Below are positions 9,576 through 18,461 of a stretch of DNA of 64,000 bases, piece by piece. The stretch's first letter is position 1, and every line of letters starts with the position of its first letter. Origin of the DNA: Lactobacillus kimbladii (GTDB taxonomy: Bacteria; Bacillota; Bacilli; Lactobacillales; Lactobacillaceae); contig NZ_SCMB01000003.1 in assembly GCF_014323605.1 (NCBI RefSeq), forward strand, positions 62,001 through 126,000, written 5' to 3'. The notes beneath the pieces were generated by a model, which saw nothing but the letters and a program-made list of their open reading frames with translations, was not told where the DNA came from and made no database searches. Both the position numbers and the translations under genes were made by a program.

Positions 9576-11855
9576 ATGATTGAATGGCGTGAGCGTATAG
9601 GTGAAGAATTAGCTCCGGAATTGATTGAAAAGTATCAGCTTAGCCCGATTACGGCTAAGCTGCTTTCTTTGCGCGGAATAAATACTGCAGCAAAAATTGA
9701 ATTTTGGTTTAATGCAACTGAAGATGACTTGGCAGATCCTTACTTAATGCACGATATGAAAAAAGCTGTTGACAGGATAAACCGGGCAATTGATGCAGGA
9801 GAAAAAATAACTATTTATGGTGACTATGATGCAGATGGCATAACTGCTACAAGTATCATGATGGAAACACTTGGCATATTGGGCGCAGACGTTAATTTTT
9901 TCATACCTGATCGTTTTCGTGATGGTTATGGTCCAAATCTAGAAGAGTATAAGCGAATAGTAGCAGAAGGTACTAAATTAATTATAACTGTTGATAATGG
10001 CATTACAGGGGTTAAAGAAGTAGCCTACGCCAAGAGCAAGGGTGTAGATACAATAATTACAGATCACCATAAATTTCAAGATAAAATTCCTGAAAGCTAT
10101 GCGTTGGTGCATTGCAACTACCCTGGCCAAAAATATCCGTTTGATGATTATTGTGGTGCTGGAGTAGCCTATACTATTTGCCGAGCTATAATGCAGGATT
10201 CAATGCCAGAATTATTGGAACTGGCAATGATTGGAACAATTGGAGATATGGTCAAGGTTTCCGGAGAAGGTCATATTATCGTTAAACGCGGTTTAAAAAT
10301 GCTTAACGAAACTCAACGACCAGGCTTAAGGGCTCTTATAAAAAATGCTGGGTTGCAAATGGGGCATATTGATGAAACAGATGTTGGCTTTAATATTGCA
10401 CCAAGATTGAATGCTGTTGGCAGACTTGATAATGCTAGTTTAGCCGTTGACTTACTATTATGTGAAAGTGACGAAGAAGCTGAAAAAATAGCAGATAAAA
10501 TTGAAGGTCTAAACGATAAACGTAAAAATTTAACAGCTGAAGTTTATCAATCTTGCTTTAATCAGATTAAAAATAATGGTTGGCAAAGAGATAAAACTTT
10601 AGTCTTATATAATCCCAAGTTCAATGAAGGGGTTTTGGGATTAGTTGCAAATAAACTGGTTGAAAAAATTCATAAACCAACCATAGTCCTGACAAAGAAT
10701 GAAGAGGGAATTATCAAAGGTTCGGGAAGGTCAGTAGATGGTTTTAATCTTTTTAACGCCTTAGAGCCTTTAAAGGATAAACTTTTTCTTAAATTCGGTG
10801 GTCACGATTTTGCGTGTGGCTTGTCTATGACCGAAAGCAAAATTTCCTCTTTACGCAAATCATTTGAAGATAGTTTTACGGGTACTTTTAATCAAAATAT
10901 TCGTTATTATGATTGTGAACTACCTTTTTCTCATCTAGATTTGAAGATTATGACTGAAATCAAAAAAGTCGGTCCTTTTGGAACAGATAATGTCAAACCC
11001 ATTTTTAGTATTATTCATCCGAAAATTAACAGTTGTTTTTACATGGGTAAAGATAAAAGTCATATCAAATTAAGCATTAGTAAAGACAATAATAAAGTTG
11101 ATGTTATAGGTTTTAACAAGAAATTTCTTACAAAAATTCTTTTACCATATATAGATCAGTTATTCATAGAGCTACAAGAAAATTGCTTTCGTAATCAGAT
11201 AAAATTACAAGGCATTATAAAGGGAATCATTTTTGCTGCACCAAAATTAGCAGTTCCTGAACCAGTTGTTGATTTGCGCAATGAAAAATATGTGATGGGT
11301 TTTGCGTACAGATATTTATTATTTGATAAAAGAAATAAGATCTCTGCTTCCAGTCTGTTTGATATTGACCCTGCAAAAATTACATCGGTTAATGATTATG
11401 ATAGTGAAGGTGAAGTGGCTGTCTTTCTTGATGTTCCTCGTAATCAAAAAGAACTGGATTTTGCGTTGAACAATAATTATGAGCAGCTATACTTACACTT
11501 TCTTATGGATCAATTACCCGTACAACATTTACCGTTAAAATCTGATTTTGAAATCTTGTTAAAATATGTATATTCTCACCCTGGTCTAACACTGCAAGAT
11601 TACCGAAAAGTCGGTAAATTTATAAAATTAAATTACGACAATGTTCTCTTTATTTTACGTGTATTCTTTGAATTGAATTTTATCCAATTAGAAGATAATA
11701 AAATATTTGGTGTTAATAATCCTGTTAAAAATAAACTGACAAATTCGAAATATTATCAGGCTACAAAGTCACAGATTGCTTTTATAAATGAATTGCGACA
11801 AATGCCTAGTCAAAAATTACTAATGTACGTGAATGGGCAATTAAAGCAACATTAA
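9576..11855 (+). CDS. recJ: Single-stranded-DNA-specific exonuclease RecJ
   Basis: This is a 5'-3' single-strand exonuclease used in recombination and repair. DHH-family motifs are visible: DYDADG at residues 83-88 and TDHHKF near 160, followed by the DHHA1 part with 'FGGHDFACGLSM'. A C-terminal extension of about 200 residues is typical of Firmicute RecJ. The best ribosome-binding site (AAAAAGG) is 13 bases before ATG 9576, a little far, so the start is less certain than the identity. apt follows, as in many Firmicutes. Confidence 0.93.
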   Translation: MIEWRERIGEELAPELIEKYQLSPITAKLLSLRGINTAAKIEFWFNATEDDLADPYLMHDMKKAVDRINRAIDAGEKITIYGDYDADGITATSIMMETLGILGADVNFFIPDRFRDGYGPNLEEYKRIVAEGTKLIITVDNGITGVKEVAYAKSKGVDTIITDHHKFQDKIPESYALVHCNYPGQKYPFDDYCGAGVAYTICRAIMQDSMPELLELAMIGTIGDMVKVSGEGHIIVKRGLKMLNETQRPGLRALIKNAGLQMGHIDETDVGFNIAPRLNAVGRLDNASLAVDLLLCESDEEAEKIADKIEGLNDKRKNLTAEVYQSCFNQIKNNGWQRDKTLVLYNPKFNEGVLGLVANKLVEKIHKPTIVLTKNEEGIIKGSGRSVDGFNLFNALEPLKDKLFLKFGGHDFACGLSMTESKISSLRKSFEDSFTGTFNQNIRYYDCELPFSHLDLKIMTEIKKVGPFGTDNVKPIFSIIHPKINSCFYMGKDKSHIKLSISKDNNKVDVIGFNKKFLTKILLPYIDQLFIELQENCFRNQIKLQGIIKGIIFAAPKLAVPEPVVDLRNEKYVMGFAYRYLLFDKRNKISASSLFDIDPAKITSVNDYDSEGEVAVFLDVPRNQKELDFALNNNYEQLYLHFLMDQLPVQHLPLKSDFEILLKYVYSHPGLTLQDYRKVGKFIKLNYDNVLFILRVFFELNFIQLEDNKIFGVNNPVKNKLTNSKYYQATKSQIAFINELRQMPSQKLLMYVNGQLKQH

Positions 11856-11955
11856 TTTTTCTCGCTTTTAATGCTTTTAAGCCCAAAATTTGTTAGAATA
11901 TAAAGGTCGAATAAGCTTTAGCAAGAAAGTTAAGTTTTTGGAGGTTTTTCTTCTT

Positions 11956-12483
11956 ATGGCAAACGATTTTGAGAAACATATTGCAAGTGTCAAGGATTTT
12001 CCGAACAAAGGTATAATCTTTCGGGATATCACTCCTGTGCTACAGGATGGCAAATTGTTTCAAGCAGCTACACACAAGTTAGCTGAATACGTTAAAAGTA
12101 AAAATGCCGATATAATTGTTGGTCCCGAAGCGCGTGGTTTTATTGTTGGTTGTCCTGTGGCAACAGAATTAGGTATTGGTTTTGTGCCAGCTAGAAAGCC
12201 ACATAAATTGCCAAGGGAGGTCGAACGTGCTTCCTATGACCTGGAATATGGTTCAAATAGTTTGGAAATTCATAAAGATGCTATTAAACCTGGCCAGCGT
12301 GTTGTAGTGTGTGATGATTTACTGGCTACAGCTGGAACTTTAAGAGCGTGCAAGCAATTAATTGAAAACCTAGGTGGAGAGTTAGTTGGTTCTTGTTTTT
12401 ATATTGAATTACCTGATTTAAAGGGAAAAGAAAAATTACCAGGACTTGACGTATTTTCTTTAGTTAAATACCATGGTGCTTAA
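11956..12483 (+). CDS. apt: Adenine phosphoribosyltransferase
   Basis: It converts adenine and PRPP to AMP (purine salvage). The PRPP-binding loop [13 protein letters not shown] lies at residues 117-129 and 'VGPEARGF' at 55-62. The frame is open from 11890, but the ribosome-binding site TTGGAGG (11938-11944) and family alignment place the start at ATG 11956, giving 175 residues. A TAGAAT box near 11893 could be its own -10. Confidence 0.95.
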   Translation: MANDFEKHIASVKDFPNKGIIFRDITPVLQDGKLFQAATHKLAEYVKSKNADIIVGPEARGFIVGCPVATELGIGFVPARKPHKLPREVERASYDLEYGSNSLEIHKDAIKPGQRVVVCDDLLATAGTLRACKQLIENLGGELVGSCFYIELPDLKGKEKLPGLDVFSLVKYHGA

Positions 12484-12544
12484 TATTTATTAATTGGACT
12501 TTTTTAAGCATCATATTTTTAAAAAATAATAAATGTGCATGAAG

Positions 12545-12593
12545 TGCTCTTTAATAGTTAGATTTTTGTAATCTTCTGCTAAGAGCATTTTTT
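12545..12593 (+). terminator. Terminator after apt
   Basis: TGCTCTT (12545-12551) pairs with AAGAGCA (12581-12587), with internal secondary pairing in the long loop, followed by six Ts. Confidence 0.6.
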
Positions 12594-12769
12594 CATGATT
12601 AAATATTACTTCAAATTATAAAAACAGCAAATGATGCAGATTATTTTAATAAGATAGAGCGCTTTCTTAAATATGAAAAAAACTTTGAATTTTGAGTTGA
12701 AATTTTTTACAAGATCAGGTCAGATATATATAATAGTACGGTATTTCAAAAAAAGGAGAATAGAGTAAT

Positions 12770-13288
12770 TTGCAATTAAGAAAAGCAACAATGGCCGATT
12801 TTGACCAAATTATCACTATTTTAAAAGATGGAGCTAATCAATTAGCTGAACATGGAGTCAATCAATGGCAAGGTGACTATCCCTCAAAGGGTCAAATTAA
12901 AGAAGACATTGAAAATGGTTGGGCCTTTTTAGCAGTTTCTGAGGATAAAGAAACTGTTGGTGCAATTGCTATAGTAGATGGACCTGACCATGTTTACGAT
13001 CACTTGGACGGTAAATGGCTGAGCAATACAGATCGATATGTTGTTATTCATCGTGTAGCAATTCACTCTCAACATTCTGGTAAGGGTTATGCTACTAAAC
13101 TTTTACAGGCTGTAATTAATGATATAAAAACAAACCGTGACGATGTTGATTCAATCAGAATCGATACTCACGAAGATAATAAAGCAATGCAACACTTAAT
13201 TGCAAAAATGGGTTTCACAAAAGTCGGTCTTTTACATGGCGTTTATCGTGCTAATGAAATTTCGTATGTGTATGAATTAAAAAAGTAA
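12770..13288 (+). CDS. GNAT family N-acetyltransferase
   Basis: A 172-residue acetyl-CoA-dependent acetyltransferase. The GNAT fold is visible from 'IRKAT..D...I' at the N-terminus, the acetyl-CoA loop 'HSGKGYATKLL' and the final strand 'MGFTKVG'. The substrate cannot be read from sequence. I keep the TTG start at 12770, because the conserved first strand QLRKATMADF would be lost at the next ATG (12791), and AAAAGGAG lies 11 bases upstream. It stands alone between two terminators. Confidence 0.85.
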   Translation: MQLRKATMADFDQIITILKDGANQLAEHGVNQWQGDYPSKGQIKEDIENGWAFLAVSEDKETVGAIAIVDGPDHVYDHLDGKWLSNTDRYVVIHRVAIHSQHSGKGYATKLLQAVINDIKTNRDDVDSIRIDTHEDNKAMQHLIAKMGFTKVGLLHGVYRANEISYVYELKK

Positions 13289-13463
13289 AAAGGAATTATT
13301 AAATGTTATTTAAAGTAATAAAAAAATTGATTTAAAAGTAAAAAAATTACACTAAATTGTTTACTTTAGTTATTTTATGTATTAATATAAACATAACGAA
13401 TGTAATTTAAAGCATTTGTTATAAACGTACAACCAGTGAAAGGGGGGATTAAAGGGTCAATTA

Positions 13464-13511
13464 GTGAAATGGTTATCTATCTTTGCTGTTGACTCGCCTC
13501 TTATTAAATAA
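13464..13511 (+). CDS. Candidate 15-residue peptide (very uncertain)
   Basis: GTG start eight bases after AAAGGG, then a short hydrophobic peptide beginning MKWLSIFAV and ending DSPLIK, closed by TAA. The position between a possible promoter and a strong bidirectional terminator resembles small type I toxin or signalling-peptide loci, but the peptide is shorter than Fst/Ldr toxins and lacks their charged tail. It may be chance. Confidence 0.2.
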   Translation: MKWLSIFAVDSPLIK

Positions 13512-13628
13512 TTAACTTTCCTGATTAATTTAACTATTTTTTCCTATTCTAAATTATTATACCAAATAGCATATACAAAACCTTTTTACCGGTGTGATGG
13601 AAAAGTCAGGAACTCATCGGTAAACCTT

Positions 13629-13672
13629 AAAAAACCTGATTACGGAAAATTTCCGCAATCAGGTTTTTCTTT
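13629..13672. terminator. Bidirectional terminator between the 13.4-kb region and the P-type ATPase
   Basis: AAAAACCTGATT.CGGAAA pairs with TTTCCG.AATCAGGTTTTT, flanked by A- and T-runs, so it works in both directions. On the minus strand it ends the ATPase message. Confidence 0.85.
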
Positions 13673-13686
13673 ATTTGAATTTAAAA

Positions 13687-15960
13687 TTACCGATTCTTCA
13701 TTATTGGCTGATAGAATAAATCAATCACGATTGCGGCTATCAAAGCAATAGCAAAAGTAAGCAATAAATTCGTCCAGTTTATTTTTGTCATAGCTATGCC
13801 AAACAGCGCTAGGATGACCGTTAGAAGGACGTCTCCTAATTGTGTCAAGCCAACTGCTTTAGACGGATAATCCTGCCAGAAGTATTTCTTGGTTCTGGTA
13901 ATTAAAACTATAAACATAGCACTCAAAACCAGGTAAACATAAACCATCGTTGAAACAGTACCATGACTAAAGCCGTGCATATTAAGATAGGCAATAGTAG
14001 CAATACCTATAGCTGTCCAGCCGAAAGCTAATGAAAATGCAATTTTAGCTAATTTAGCCATATTCCAGTTTTCTGGTTTATAGGTGATGTGGGTTCTATC
14101 AGTACCAATCATCATTGTCACCATATTATTCATGATTGTATAAATAACCATAGCATTTAAGGCCATTGGAATATAGTTAAAGAAAAGGTAGCCAAATGTT
14201 AAAAGCATTGTTAATTGTGCAGTTCTGGCTAACTTTGTTAAGGACCAGGTAGTCATTCTTTGATATACTCTGTGTCCAGCATCAAGTATTTTTACTATCG
14301 AAGACAGACCGTCATTTAAAAGTACCATTTTACCAGATCGTTTGGCCACATCTGCAGCATTAGAGACCGCTATGCCAACCTCAGCTTGCTTTAGAGCGGG
14401 GGAATCATTTACGCCATCACCTGTCATACCTACAATATAACCTTTTTTCTGGAAGAATTTAACCATGCGCAATTTATCTTCTGGTAAAACATCCGCAATA
14501 CCAGCCAATTTGCTGGTATCAGTCTGGTCAGTGAAATCACGAATAGAAATTACCTCACCTTGCAAGTCAACATGCTTAGCGACTGCAATAGCAGTTTTCT
14601 GGTTATCACCAGTTAGCATAATCGGTTTTACTCCCCGTTTTCTGAGTTCTCCAAGAGCTTCTTTAGAGTCGGATCTTACCATATCTTGCAAAATGAAGAC
14701 ACCGGCTAACTTGTCGTCAATTAATAAAGCTACTGAACGTCCGGCACCAAAATCTATTTCTTTTGCCTTTTCGCTAGCGTCTTTATCAATTAGCGAAAGT
14801 TGTTTAAAGGAACCAAGTTTAATATTATGACCATCACAGTTTGCCATTGAATAGCCAGTGCTTGAAGTAAAAGGTGTGAAATCTGATGCAGACTTAATAT
14901 TTAATCCCTGTTTTTTAACATATTCATCAATCGCAGTATCAATGAGTTTTTTGTTTCTTTGATCCGTAGCAGCTGATGCTAATGTTAAAACATCGTTATT
15001 ATTCATTGAACTGAAATTAGTCCATTGGCCAACTGCTGTTTTATTTTCGGTAATTGTTCCTGTTTTGTCTAGCAAAATCAAATTAAGGTTGGCTGCATCT
15101 TGAATACCGGTTAAATCAGAAGTTAATACTCCTTCTTTACTCAAACGGGTTGCTTCAAAGGAGTTAGAAAGCGCAAATGTTGAGGGCATTGCAACTGGTA
15201 TTGAAGCAATAAACATCATTGCTAAAAATGGTAACATGTTAATCAAATTATTCAGGTCACCACCCTTAAAGAAAGAAGCAATGACAATTACTAAAGTTAG
15301 AATTCCATCAAGAATGCATAAATAGTAAATAATTTTAGTTAATAGTTGTTGCAAGTGACCTGGAGCTGCAGAATTATTAATTAAGTTGATTGTCTTACCA
15401 GAACGAGAATCAGCACCTGTAGCAGTGACGATTGCTAAACCATTGCCTTCTGTTACAGTCGTACCAGCATAAGCTGTATCTTGTGGATTTTTCCGCACTG
15501 TCCTTGCTTCGCCTGTAATTGAACTCTCATCAGTAGAAATTTGTCCCTCGATCAGTTTCACATCGGCGGCCAAAACATCACCAGCTTGCATACTGATTAA
15601 GTCACCAGGAACTAAATATTTTGAGTCGATATTCTGCCACTCCCCATCTCTTTGAACCGAAATAGTAGGAGTTAATTTGTGTGAAATATTATTCAGCACT
15701 CGCCTTGATTGCTTTTTCTTAGAAGCTCCATTCCAAGCAGCAAAAAGGAGCATTAAAAGCACAAATAACGATTGTATCCATTTTCCTAAGATACACTCTA
15801 AAAGTAGAGCAGCTTCAAGAATCCATGCTGACAAATTCCATAACTTGGATAAAAATTCTTTAAAAAAGTTGAATTGAGGTTCAGGAACCTCGTTTAATCC
15901 ATTTTTCTGCAGAAGTTTATCTGCTTCGGCTTGACTTAAGCCAGTAATTTTTTCAGCCAT
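13687..15960 (-). CDS. P-type ATPase of the plasma-membrane H+-ATPase (type III) group
   Basis: A 757-residue integral membrane P-type ATPase. The actuator motif is TGEA at 149-152 (instead of the common TGES). The membrane motif PVAMPS is at 255-260, the phosphorylation motif DKTGT at 298-302, and the hinge GDGVND is in the C-terminal half. The overall layout resembles fungal/archaeal proton pumps (type IIIA); no heavy-metal CPx motif is present. It probably exports H+ or moves another monovalent or divalent cation. Such pumps occur in several lactobacilli in addition to F1Fo ATPase. The ion specificity is inferred. Confidence 0.85.
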   Translation of the reverse strand: MAEKITGLSQAEADKLLQKNGLNEVPEPQFNFFKEFLSKLWNLSAWILEAALLLECILGKWIQSLFVLLMLLFAAWNGASKKKQSRRVLNNISHKLTPTISVQRDGEWQNIDSKYLVPGDLISMQAGDVLAADVKLIEGQISTDESSITGEARTVRKNPQDTAYAGTTVTEGNGLAIVTATGADSRSGKTINLINNSAAPGHLQQLLTKIIYYLCILDGILTLVIVIASFFKGGDLNNLINMLPFLAMMFIASIPVAMPSTFALSNSFEATRLSKEGVLTSDLTGIQDAANLNLILLDKTGTITENKTAVGQWTNFSSMNNNDVLTLASAATDQRNKKLIDTAIDEYVKKQGLNIKSASDFTPFTSSTGYSMANCDGHNIKLGSFKQLSLIDKDASEKAKEIDFGAGRSVALLIDDKLAGVFILQDMVRSDSKEALGELRKRGVKPIMLTGDNQKTAIAVAKHVDLQGEVISIRDFTDQTDTSKLAGIADVLPEDKLRMVKFFQKKGYIVGMTGDGVNDSPALKQAEVGIAVSNAADVAKRSGKMVLLNDGLSSIVKILDAGHRVYQRMTTWSLTKLARTAQLTMLLTFGYLFFNYIPMALNAMVIYTIMNNMVTMMIGTDRTHITYKPENWNMAKLAKIAFSLAFGWTAIGIATIAYLNMHGFSHGTVSTMVYVYLVLSAMFIVLITRTKKYFWQDYPSKAVGLTQLGDVLLTVILALFGIAMTKINWTNLLLTFAIALIAAIVIDLFYQPIMKNR

Positions 15961-16097
15961 AATTTTACTTCCTTAGTTATAAATACTTAATTTAAAGTAG
16001 CATAAAAATAAGACTTTTGCTAGCAAATTAAATATTATCATTTGCAAGTTTGTTTTAATTTTGTATTTAAAATGATTATAGAAAAGTGTAAAATAGG

Positions 16098-16118
16098 TAT
16101 AGTAGTGTATTAGTACAC
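16098..16118 (+). promoter_or_regulatory. Possible -10 and operator of the YxeA-like pair
   Basis: A TATAGT -10-like box (16098-16103) is immediately followed by the inverted repeat GTGTA-TTAG-TACAC (16105-16118). The overlap with the transcription start suggests a regulator site. The -35 is weak. Confidence 0.35.
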
Positions 16119-16184
16119 CTAAATTTAAATATATCATTTTAAAAAATTCGAATTTATTCGCTTTTAATCTAGGAGGTGGAATTC

Positions 16185-16514
16185 ATGTCAGTTAAAAAAT
16201 TTATTGTGGCTTCACTATTAACGCTCACAGCTCTATTTTGTTTACCCTTTTTCGTTCACAATGAGATTATAGATTATTTCAACGTTGCGATTCCTGAAAC
16301 ATATAGTTATGCGCAAGTACCAAAAAATACGCAAAAGTATTTTAATGTTCAAGCCTATGATTCTAAAACCGGCAGAAAGCTCCCGTACAAAATAAAAAAA
16401 GTAGGAGGCTATGATCCAAGCAGGCAATATATTAAAATTGACCATAAAGGCCAGTATGTGAAAGAAATTAAATATATTTCCAAAAAAGAATTTCAAAAGA
16501 AAGTTCATTCCTAA
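16185..16514 (+). CDS. YxeA-like (DUF1093-type) secreted/membrane-anchored protein, copy 1
   Basis: A 109-residue protein with one N-terminal hydrophobic segment (residues 5-26) that serves as a signal or anchor. A small domain follows containing 'SYAQVPKNTQ', 'VQAYDSKTGRKLPYKIK' and 'GQYVKEI', the pattern of the YxeA/DUF1093 family, whose function is unknown. AGGAGG (16171-16176) is eight bases before ATG 16185, so the earlier in-frame GTG (16176) is not used. A close paralogue follows 22 bases later. Confidence 0.7.
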   Translation: MSVKKFIVASLLTLTALFCLPFFVHNEIIDYFNVAIPETYSYAQVPKNTQKYFNVQAYDSKTGRKLPYKIKKVGGYDPSRQYIKIDHKGQYVKEIKYISKKEFQKKVHS

Positions 16515-16536
16515 AAGTTAGATAGAAGGAGATACC

Positions 16537-16872
16537 ATGTTCGAAAAATTTTTGGTTCCAGTTTATGTCTTTTTTCTGATTATAACTAACCAAATTCCAT
16601 TAGATCATAATTCTTGGATTGATAGAGTTGATCCTGCTATTCCAGAAGTAATTAGTTATGCGCAGGTGCCAAAAAATACGCAAAATTATCTAAACGTTCA
16701 GGCCTATAATCCTGATACTGGTAAGAAATTACCATATAAAATTGAAAGAGTAGGTGGTTTTGATCCAAGTAGACAATATATTAAGATCGACCACAAGGGA
16801 CAGTACGTGAGAAAAATTGACTATATCTCCGAAAGTACTTACTTAAAAGCAATTAGTCAAAAAGACGACTAG
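16537..16872 (+). CDS. YxeA-like (DUF1093-type) protein, copy 2
   Basis: This 111-residue paralogue of the preceding gene shares nearly all of the 'SYAQVPKNTQ...LNVQAY...GKKLPYKIERVGG.DPSRQYIKIDHKGQYV' region while its N-terminal segment has diverged. It has one hydrophobic segment (residues 4-20). The ribosome-binding site GAAGGAG precedes the ATG. The pair looks like a tandem duplication with separate N-terminal evolution. The terminator after it is shared with enolase on the other strand. Confidence 0.7.
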   Translation: MFEKFLVPVYVFFLIITNQIPLDHNSWIDRVDPAIPEVISYAQVPKNTQNYLNVQAYNPDTGKKLPYKIERVGGFDPSRQYIKIDHKGQYVRKIDYISESTYLKAISQKDD

Positions 16873-16887
16873 CCATAAAAATAGCAC

Positions 16888-16919
16888 AAAAAAAGCCTGC
16901 AGCAATGCAGGCTTTTTTT
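16888..16919. terminator. Bidirectional terminator between the YxeA-like pair and eno
   Basis: AAAAAAAGCCTGCA and TGCAGGCTTTTTTT form a strong GC stem with a four-base loop. It serves the convergent YxeA-like genes and eno. Confidence 0.92.
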
Positions 16920-16930
16920 AGGCTAACAAA

Positions 16931-18217
16931 TTAATCTTTGTCAACACTGTCTGGGAAAGTAGCTAGACGCTCGCCTTCACCAAGATCTTCTTCAATTTCG
17001 AGCAAACGGTTGTATTTTTCAACACGTTCAGAACGAGCAGGTGCACCAGTCTTAAGCTGACCACCGTTAACTGCAACTGCGAAGTCAGCGATAAATGTGT
17101 CACCAGTTTCACCTGAACGGTGAGAAATCATGGTGTTGTACCCGTTCTTACGTGAAAGACGGATAGTTTCCAAAGTTTCAGTAACAGTACCAATTTGGTT
17201 TAACTTAATCAATGAAGCATTGCCGGCACCTTCCTTAATAGCTTTAGTCAAAAGCTTAGGGTTAGTACAAATGAAGTCATCCAAAACAATTTGAATTCTG
17301 TCTTTGTGGCTTTGAGTAAACTTAATCATGCCGTCAACATCATTTTCATCGTATGGGTCTTCAATTGAAATTAATTCTGGGAATTCGTCAAGTAACTTGT
17401 CGTAATATTGAGCTAATTCTTCATCATTAAATACTTTACCTTCAAAGTGGTACTTGCCGTCTTCTTTGTTGTAGAAGTAGGAAGCAGCACAGTCACAAGC
17501 AATGGCAATATCTTCACCAGGCTTGTAGCCAGCCTTAACGATAGCGTCGTGTAAAGCTTGCAAAGCTTCTTCAGAGTTCTTCATATTAGGTGCGAAACCA
17601 CCTTCATCACCAAGGCCGGTTTCGTAACCCATGTCTTCAAGAACTTTCTTCAAAGTATGGTAAGTGTTAACGATCTTTTCAAAACCATCGCGGAAAGAAG
17701 TCTTCTTAACTGGAGTGATCATGAATTCTTGCACGTCGATACCATTGTCAGCGTGCTCACCACCGTTAATAACGTTGTGGAAAGTTTGTGGCATTTCAAG
17801 ATCGGTGCCGCCAAGGTATCTATATAAAGGTTGGTGACTGTCTTTTGCTGCAGCAGCTGCAGTAGCCATTGATACGCCTAAAATAGCGTTAGCACCAAGT
17901 TCAGCCTTGTTAGGGGTGCCATCTAATTCGATCATTACACGGTCAATGTTTGCTTGATCATGTGGATCCAGACCTTTTAATGCCTTAGCAATTTTAGTAT
18001 TTACGTTTTCAACGGCTTTGGAAACACCTTTACCGCCTACACGACTGCCGCCATCACGTAATTCAACTGCTTCATTTTCACCAGTTGAAGCGCCTGATGG
18101 AACTTCAGCTTTACCAACAACACCGTTTGATAAGGTTACAAAAGCCTCAACAGTTGGATTACCACGTGAATCATAGATTTCCAGTGCATGAACATTTTCA
18201 ATGACTGATTTTAACAT
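16931..18217 (-). CDS. eno: Enolase (phosphopyruvate hydratase)
   Basis: Enolase interconverts 2-phosphoglycerate and phosphoenolpyruvate in glycolysis. It begins with 'IENVHALEIYDSRGNPTVE' and carries 'SGASTGENEAVELRDG', the metal-binding region 'ISIEDPYDENDVDG' and the signature 'LIKLNQIGTVTETL'. Length (428) is normal. The ribosome-binding site AGGAGG is well placed on the minus strand. It has its own promoter, overlapped by an inverted repeat, and stands apart from the other glycolytic genes. Confidence 0.97.
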   Translation of the reverse strand: MLKSVIENVHALEIYDSRGNPTVEAFVTLSNGVVGKAEVPSGASTGENEAVELRDGGSRVGGKGVSKAVENVNTKIAKALKGLDPHDQANIDRVMIELDGTPNKAELGANAILGVSMATAAAAAKDSHQPLYRYLGGTDLEMPQTFHNVINGGEHADNGIDVQEFMITPVKKTSFRDGFEKIVNTYHTLKKVLEDMGYETGLGDEGGFAPNMKNSEEALQALHDAIVKAGYKPGEDIAIACDCAASYFYNKEDGKYHFEGKVFNDEELAQYYDKLLDEFPELISIEDPYDENDVDGMIKFTQSHKDRIQIVLDDFICTNPKLLTKAIKEGAGNASLIKLNQIGTVTETLETIRLSRKNGYNTMISHRSGETGDTFIADFAVAVNGGQLKTGAPARSERVEKYNRLLEIEEDLGEGERLATFPDSVDKD

Positions 18218-18296
18218 CTAAAAACCTCCTAAATAATAAATGCTGTACAAATTTTTATAAGTACATACATTAGTGGAGCATACGCTCCATATCTAC

Positions 18297-18332
18297 ATCA
18301 CAAATTTTAGCTTAAGTTTGTGATTATGTAAA
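18297..18332 (-). promoter_or_regulatory. eno promoter with overlapping inverted repeat
   Basis: Read on the minus strand, TTTACA (-35, 18327-18332) and TAAAAT (-10, 18304-18309) are separated by 17 bases. An inverted repeat ATCACAAA (18297-18304) / TTTGTGAT (18317-18324) spans the spacer and -10, a likely operator. A second near-palindrome, GGAGCATACGCTCC, is at 18275-18288 in the leader. Confidence 0.55.
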
Positions 18333-18461
18333 CATTTGTAACCGATTTCTAATGTTAAAAAATATTAAAAAATTTTTTATCGCTTTTTTCTGGTATTTGA
18401 TTTATTATTTAGCTATATATCTTTTTGAATATATAGTTTATTTATATAAGGATACACAAAT

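Larger units (their letters stand above)
13289..13686. other. 398-bp intergenic region with a possible short transcript
   Basis: No normal-sized gene is visible. The stretch contains an AT-rich promoter-like part (TTTACT near 13361, AT-rich -10 candidates near 13385), two purine runs resembling ribosome-binding sites (AAAGGGGGG at 13438-13446 and AAAGGG at 13451-13456), a 15-codon GTG-started frame (13464-13511), an imperfect inverted repeat around 13588-13625 and a strong bidirectional terminator. It could encode a small RNA or peptide. Confidence 0.35.

Noticed and set aside
18275-18324. Rex-type redox operator over the eno promoter
   Set aside because: The arms ATCACAAA/TTTGTGAT point outward with a 12-base spacer, unlike the Rex consensus TTGTGAA-N4-TTCACAA.
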